Assembly (NCBI RefSeq): GCF_003123745.1 | Contig: NZ_QETB01000003.1 | Coordinates: 1-64,000, forward strand | DNA: 64,000 nucleotides | Direction of reading: 5' to 3' | Source: Ancrocorticia populi | GTDB taxonomy: Bacteria > Actinomycetota > Actinomycetes > Actinomycetales > Actinomycetaceae | Shown: piece by piece, positions 62,783 through 64,000 of the stretch | How the letters are laid out: the number at the start of each line of letters is the position of its first letter | How positions within the stretch are numbered: position 1 is the stretch's first letter | Notes under the pieces: model-generated | What the model saw: only the letters and a program-made list of their open reading frames with translations | What the model was told of the DNA's origin: nothing | The model's database searches: none | Position numbers and translations under genes: made by a program

Positions 62783-63058
62783 CTAGAGGTAGCGGTAAAC
62801 GTCTTTGAGGCTAAGGCCACGTGCGATGAGCATGACCTGAAGGTGGTAGAGGAGCTGGGAGGCTTCTTCGGCAAGGGCCTCATCGCTCTCATATTCGGAG
62901 GCGATCCAGACTTCTCCGGCCTCCTCGACGATCTTCTTACCAATCGCGTGAACGCCGGCGTCTAGTTCCTCAACGGTCCCGGATCCCTCGGGCCGTTCGG
63001 CAGCCTTGCGGCTCAGTTCTTCAAACAGCTCATCAAATGTTTTCACTTGGCTAACCAT
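62783..63058 (-). CDS. hisE: Phosphoribosyl-ATP pyrophosphatase
   Basis: Removes pyrophosphate from phosphoribosyl-ATP, the second step of histidine synthesis. 91 residues of the all-alpha MazG-like fold: [41 protein letters not shown], supplying the E-E-x-x-E and D/E-x metal motifs. Separate from HisI, as usual in actinobacteria. ATG at 63058. A substrate-binding protein gene ends 31 nt upstream on the same strand, so co-transcription is possible. Confidence 0.94.
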   Translation of the reverse strand: MVSQVKTFDELFEELSRKAAERPEGSGTVEELDAGVHAIGKKIVEEAGEVWIASEYESDEALAEEASQLLYHLQVMLIARGLSLKDVYRYL

Positions 63059-63089
63059 ACCTTTTGGGTTCGTGCGTTATCGGTTGCGT

Positions 63090-64000
63090 TCAAAGGTTGG
63101 CGCTGAGGTCAATGAACGCGTCATCTGCGGATACCTGAGTATCTAACAAGTCATTTTCCCACATAAATTCAGCCATTGCGTCCCAAGCCTCTACATCCTG
63201 CTCGCCAAACACACTTCCGCCGCTGTAGAGGGCAAGCGTCTGGTTTAGCGTGGTGGCAGCAACCTCACGGTTCTCCGGTTCCGCCAGATCAGGAACGTAG
63301 GATGCAGTAATATCAAGCGCCTCTTCGGGGTGGTCTTCGGCGAAGGTCACGCCCTTCTCGATGGCACCGAGGATCTTCACGTAATCGGCTTCGCGTGCAT
63401 CAAGATTCTCTTGGAGAGATCCCAACCCAACTCCTACTAGGGGAAGGCCTCCTTCGACAAGGCTGATGGTGCGCACGGGCCATTCCTCAGGCGAGGCGGC
63501 GGTATCGGCCCCAAGCGTTGCAGCAATACTCACAAGGTCCGAGTTAGAGAAGCCGATCACGGCATCCACGTCTCCAGATGACAGTGCGGCTGCCTGTGTG
63601 TACCCAACGTACTGGACATTCACGGAGGATTCGTCTATCCCGGACGCGTTAAACATCGCCAGTAGCCCAAAATAGTTCTCCCCATACGGACCCGGCAGGC
63701 CAACGGTCCCGCCTGCTAGATCCTCGGGGCTTTCGATATCCGAATCAGACGGCACGATAAGCTTGACCGGATATTGCTGATACATAGTTGCCCAGTTGAC
63801 GATATCTGTGCCCGCGGCCCGGCCCTGCATCATCTCGTCTCCCCCGGCGAAAACGATGTCCTCCTCCCCGGATTGGACTGCGCCAAGGAGAGACTCCTGT
63901 GATCCGTGGTGTCGGATCGTCACGTCAAGTCCGGCATCCTCAAAGTACCCCTCGTGTTCGGCCACATAGACGGGCGCGAACTGCACATTCGGAATGAAGG
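63090..64000 (-). CDS. ABC substrate-binding protein, NMT1/THI5-like (5' end outside window)
   Basis: At least 303 residues of a periplasmic-type binding protein; the frame is open to the window edge, so the N-terminal signal is not seen. It shows the NMT1/SsuA/ThiY pattern: QFAPVYVAEHEGYFEDAGLDVTI, a GSQESLLGAVQSGEEDIVFAGGDEMM loop, and PGPYGENYF. Members bind thiamine pyrimidine precursors, sulfonates or nitrate-like ligands. The DEMMQGRAAG region fits the pyrimidine-precursor (ThiY) group best. The rest of the transporter is presumably upstream, beyond the edge. Confidence 0.8.
   Translation of the reverse strand, partial: FIPNVQFAPVYVAEHEGYFEDAGLDVTIRHHGSQESLLGAVQSGEEDIVFAGGDEMMQGRAAGTDIVNWATMYQQYPVKLIVPSDSDIESPEDLAGGTVGLPGPYGENYFGLLAMFNASGIDESSVNVQYVGYTQAAALSSGDVDAVIGFSNSDLVSIAATLGADTAASPEEWPVRTISLVEGGLPLVGVGLGSLQENLDAREADYVKILGAIEKGVTFAEDHPEEALDITASYVPDLAEPENREVAATTLNQTLALYSGGSVFGEQDVEAWDAMAEFMWENDLLDTQVSADDAFIDLSANL

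Overview
The window is chromosomal DNA from a high-GC Gram-positive bacterium (Actinomycetota). Lineage markers are RbpA, the FHA protein GarA followed by two MerR regulators, the WYL pair PafC/PafB, a HelY-type helicase, a GuaB1-type IMP dehydrogenase homologue, OpcA beside Zwf, a DUF3866 protein, and Lnt plus a polyprenol-phosphate-mannose synthase. A 1127-residue PPi-type PEP carboxykinase, a family I associate with Actinomyces and propionibacteria, together with the compact host-associated look, points to Actinomycetaceae (Actinomyces/Trueperella/Arcanobacterium-like). This is an inference; no 16S gene is present. I see no phage, insertion sequence, CRISPR array or plasmid gene, so this is mostly housekeeping DNA with a few unusual proteins.

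Layout. 1-7.1 kb: secG behind a suspicious homopolymer-rich edge, a two-component system, a GlpT/UhpT-type organophosphate antiporter and a three-gene AfuABC-like ABC importer. 7.1-11.8 kb (minus): opcA, zwf and tkt of the pentose phosphate pathway. 11.9-19 kb (plus): a tightly overlapped chromosome-maintenance and translation run: xerD, parA, scpA, scpB, a pseudouridine synthase, an in-frame TyrA-cytidylate kinase fusion, and der. 19-25 kb: an OYE-type flavoenzyme, a 2-hydroxyacid dehydrogenase, two divergent HAD phosphatases, a paired fluoride channel and a universal stress protein. 25-32.9 kb: a Ca2+-type P-ATPase, a glycosyltransferase, a membrane pyrophosphatase that begins like a lipoprotein, and a beta-lactamase-fold lipoprotein. 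32.8-40.3 kb: a mannitol-type dehydrogenase, PPi-PEPCK, a cold-shock gene with a structured leader, an amidase and an ABM-domain protein. 40.3-47.4 kb: a BASS-family transporter, a PAP2-diacylglycerol kinase fusion, PanE-like reductase, GuaB1, a P-loop kinase and an APC permease. 47.4-49.6 kb: tRNA-Pro(GGG), garA, ftsR and a second merR. 49.6-53 kb: an NCS2 permease fused to an OHCU-decarboxylase-like domain, and a short Hsp70. 53.2-64 kb: rbpA, ppm1, lnt, helY, a small membrane protein, pafC, pafB, a DUF3866 gene, hisG, hisE and a truncated NMT1/THI5-like binding protein.

How the genes fit together. The most coherent theme is pyrophosphate economy: PPi-PEPCK interconverts PEP + CO2 + Pi with oxaloacetate + PPi, and the membrane pyrophosphatase 3 kb away turns PPi into an ion gradient. 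A second theme is phosphorylated-sugar uptake (organophosphate antiporter plus AfuABC-like importer) next to the oxidative pentose phosphate genes. The most unusual single proteins are the TyrA-Cmk fusion, the permease-OHCU fusion in which the expected catalytic His is Tyr, the lipobox-bearing pyrophosphatase, and a transketolase with Glu in the thiamine-diphosphate metal motif. Convergent genes overlap repeatedly, three times through a shared 4-nt stop.
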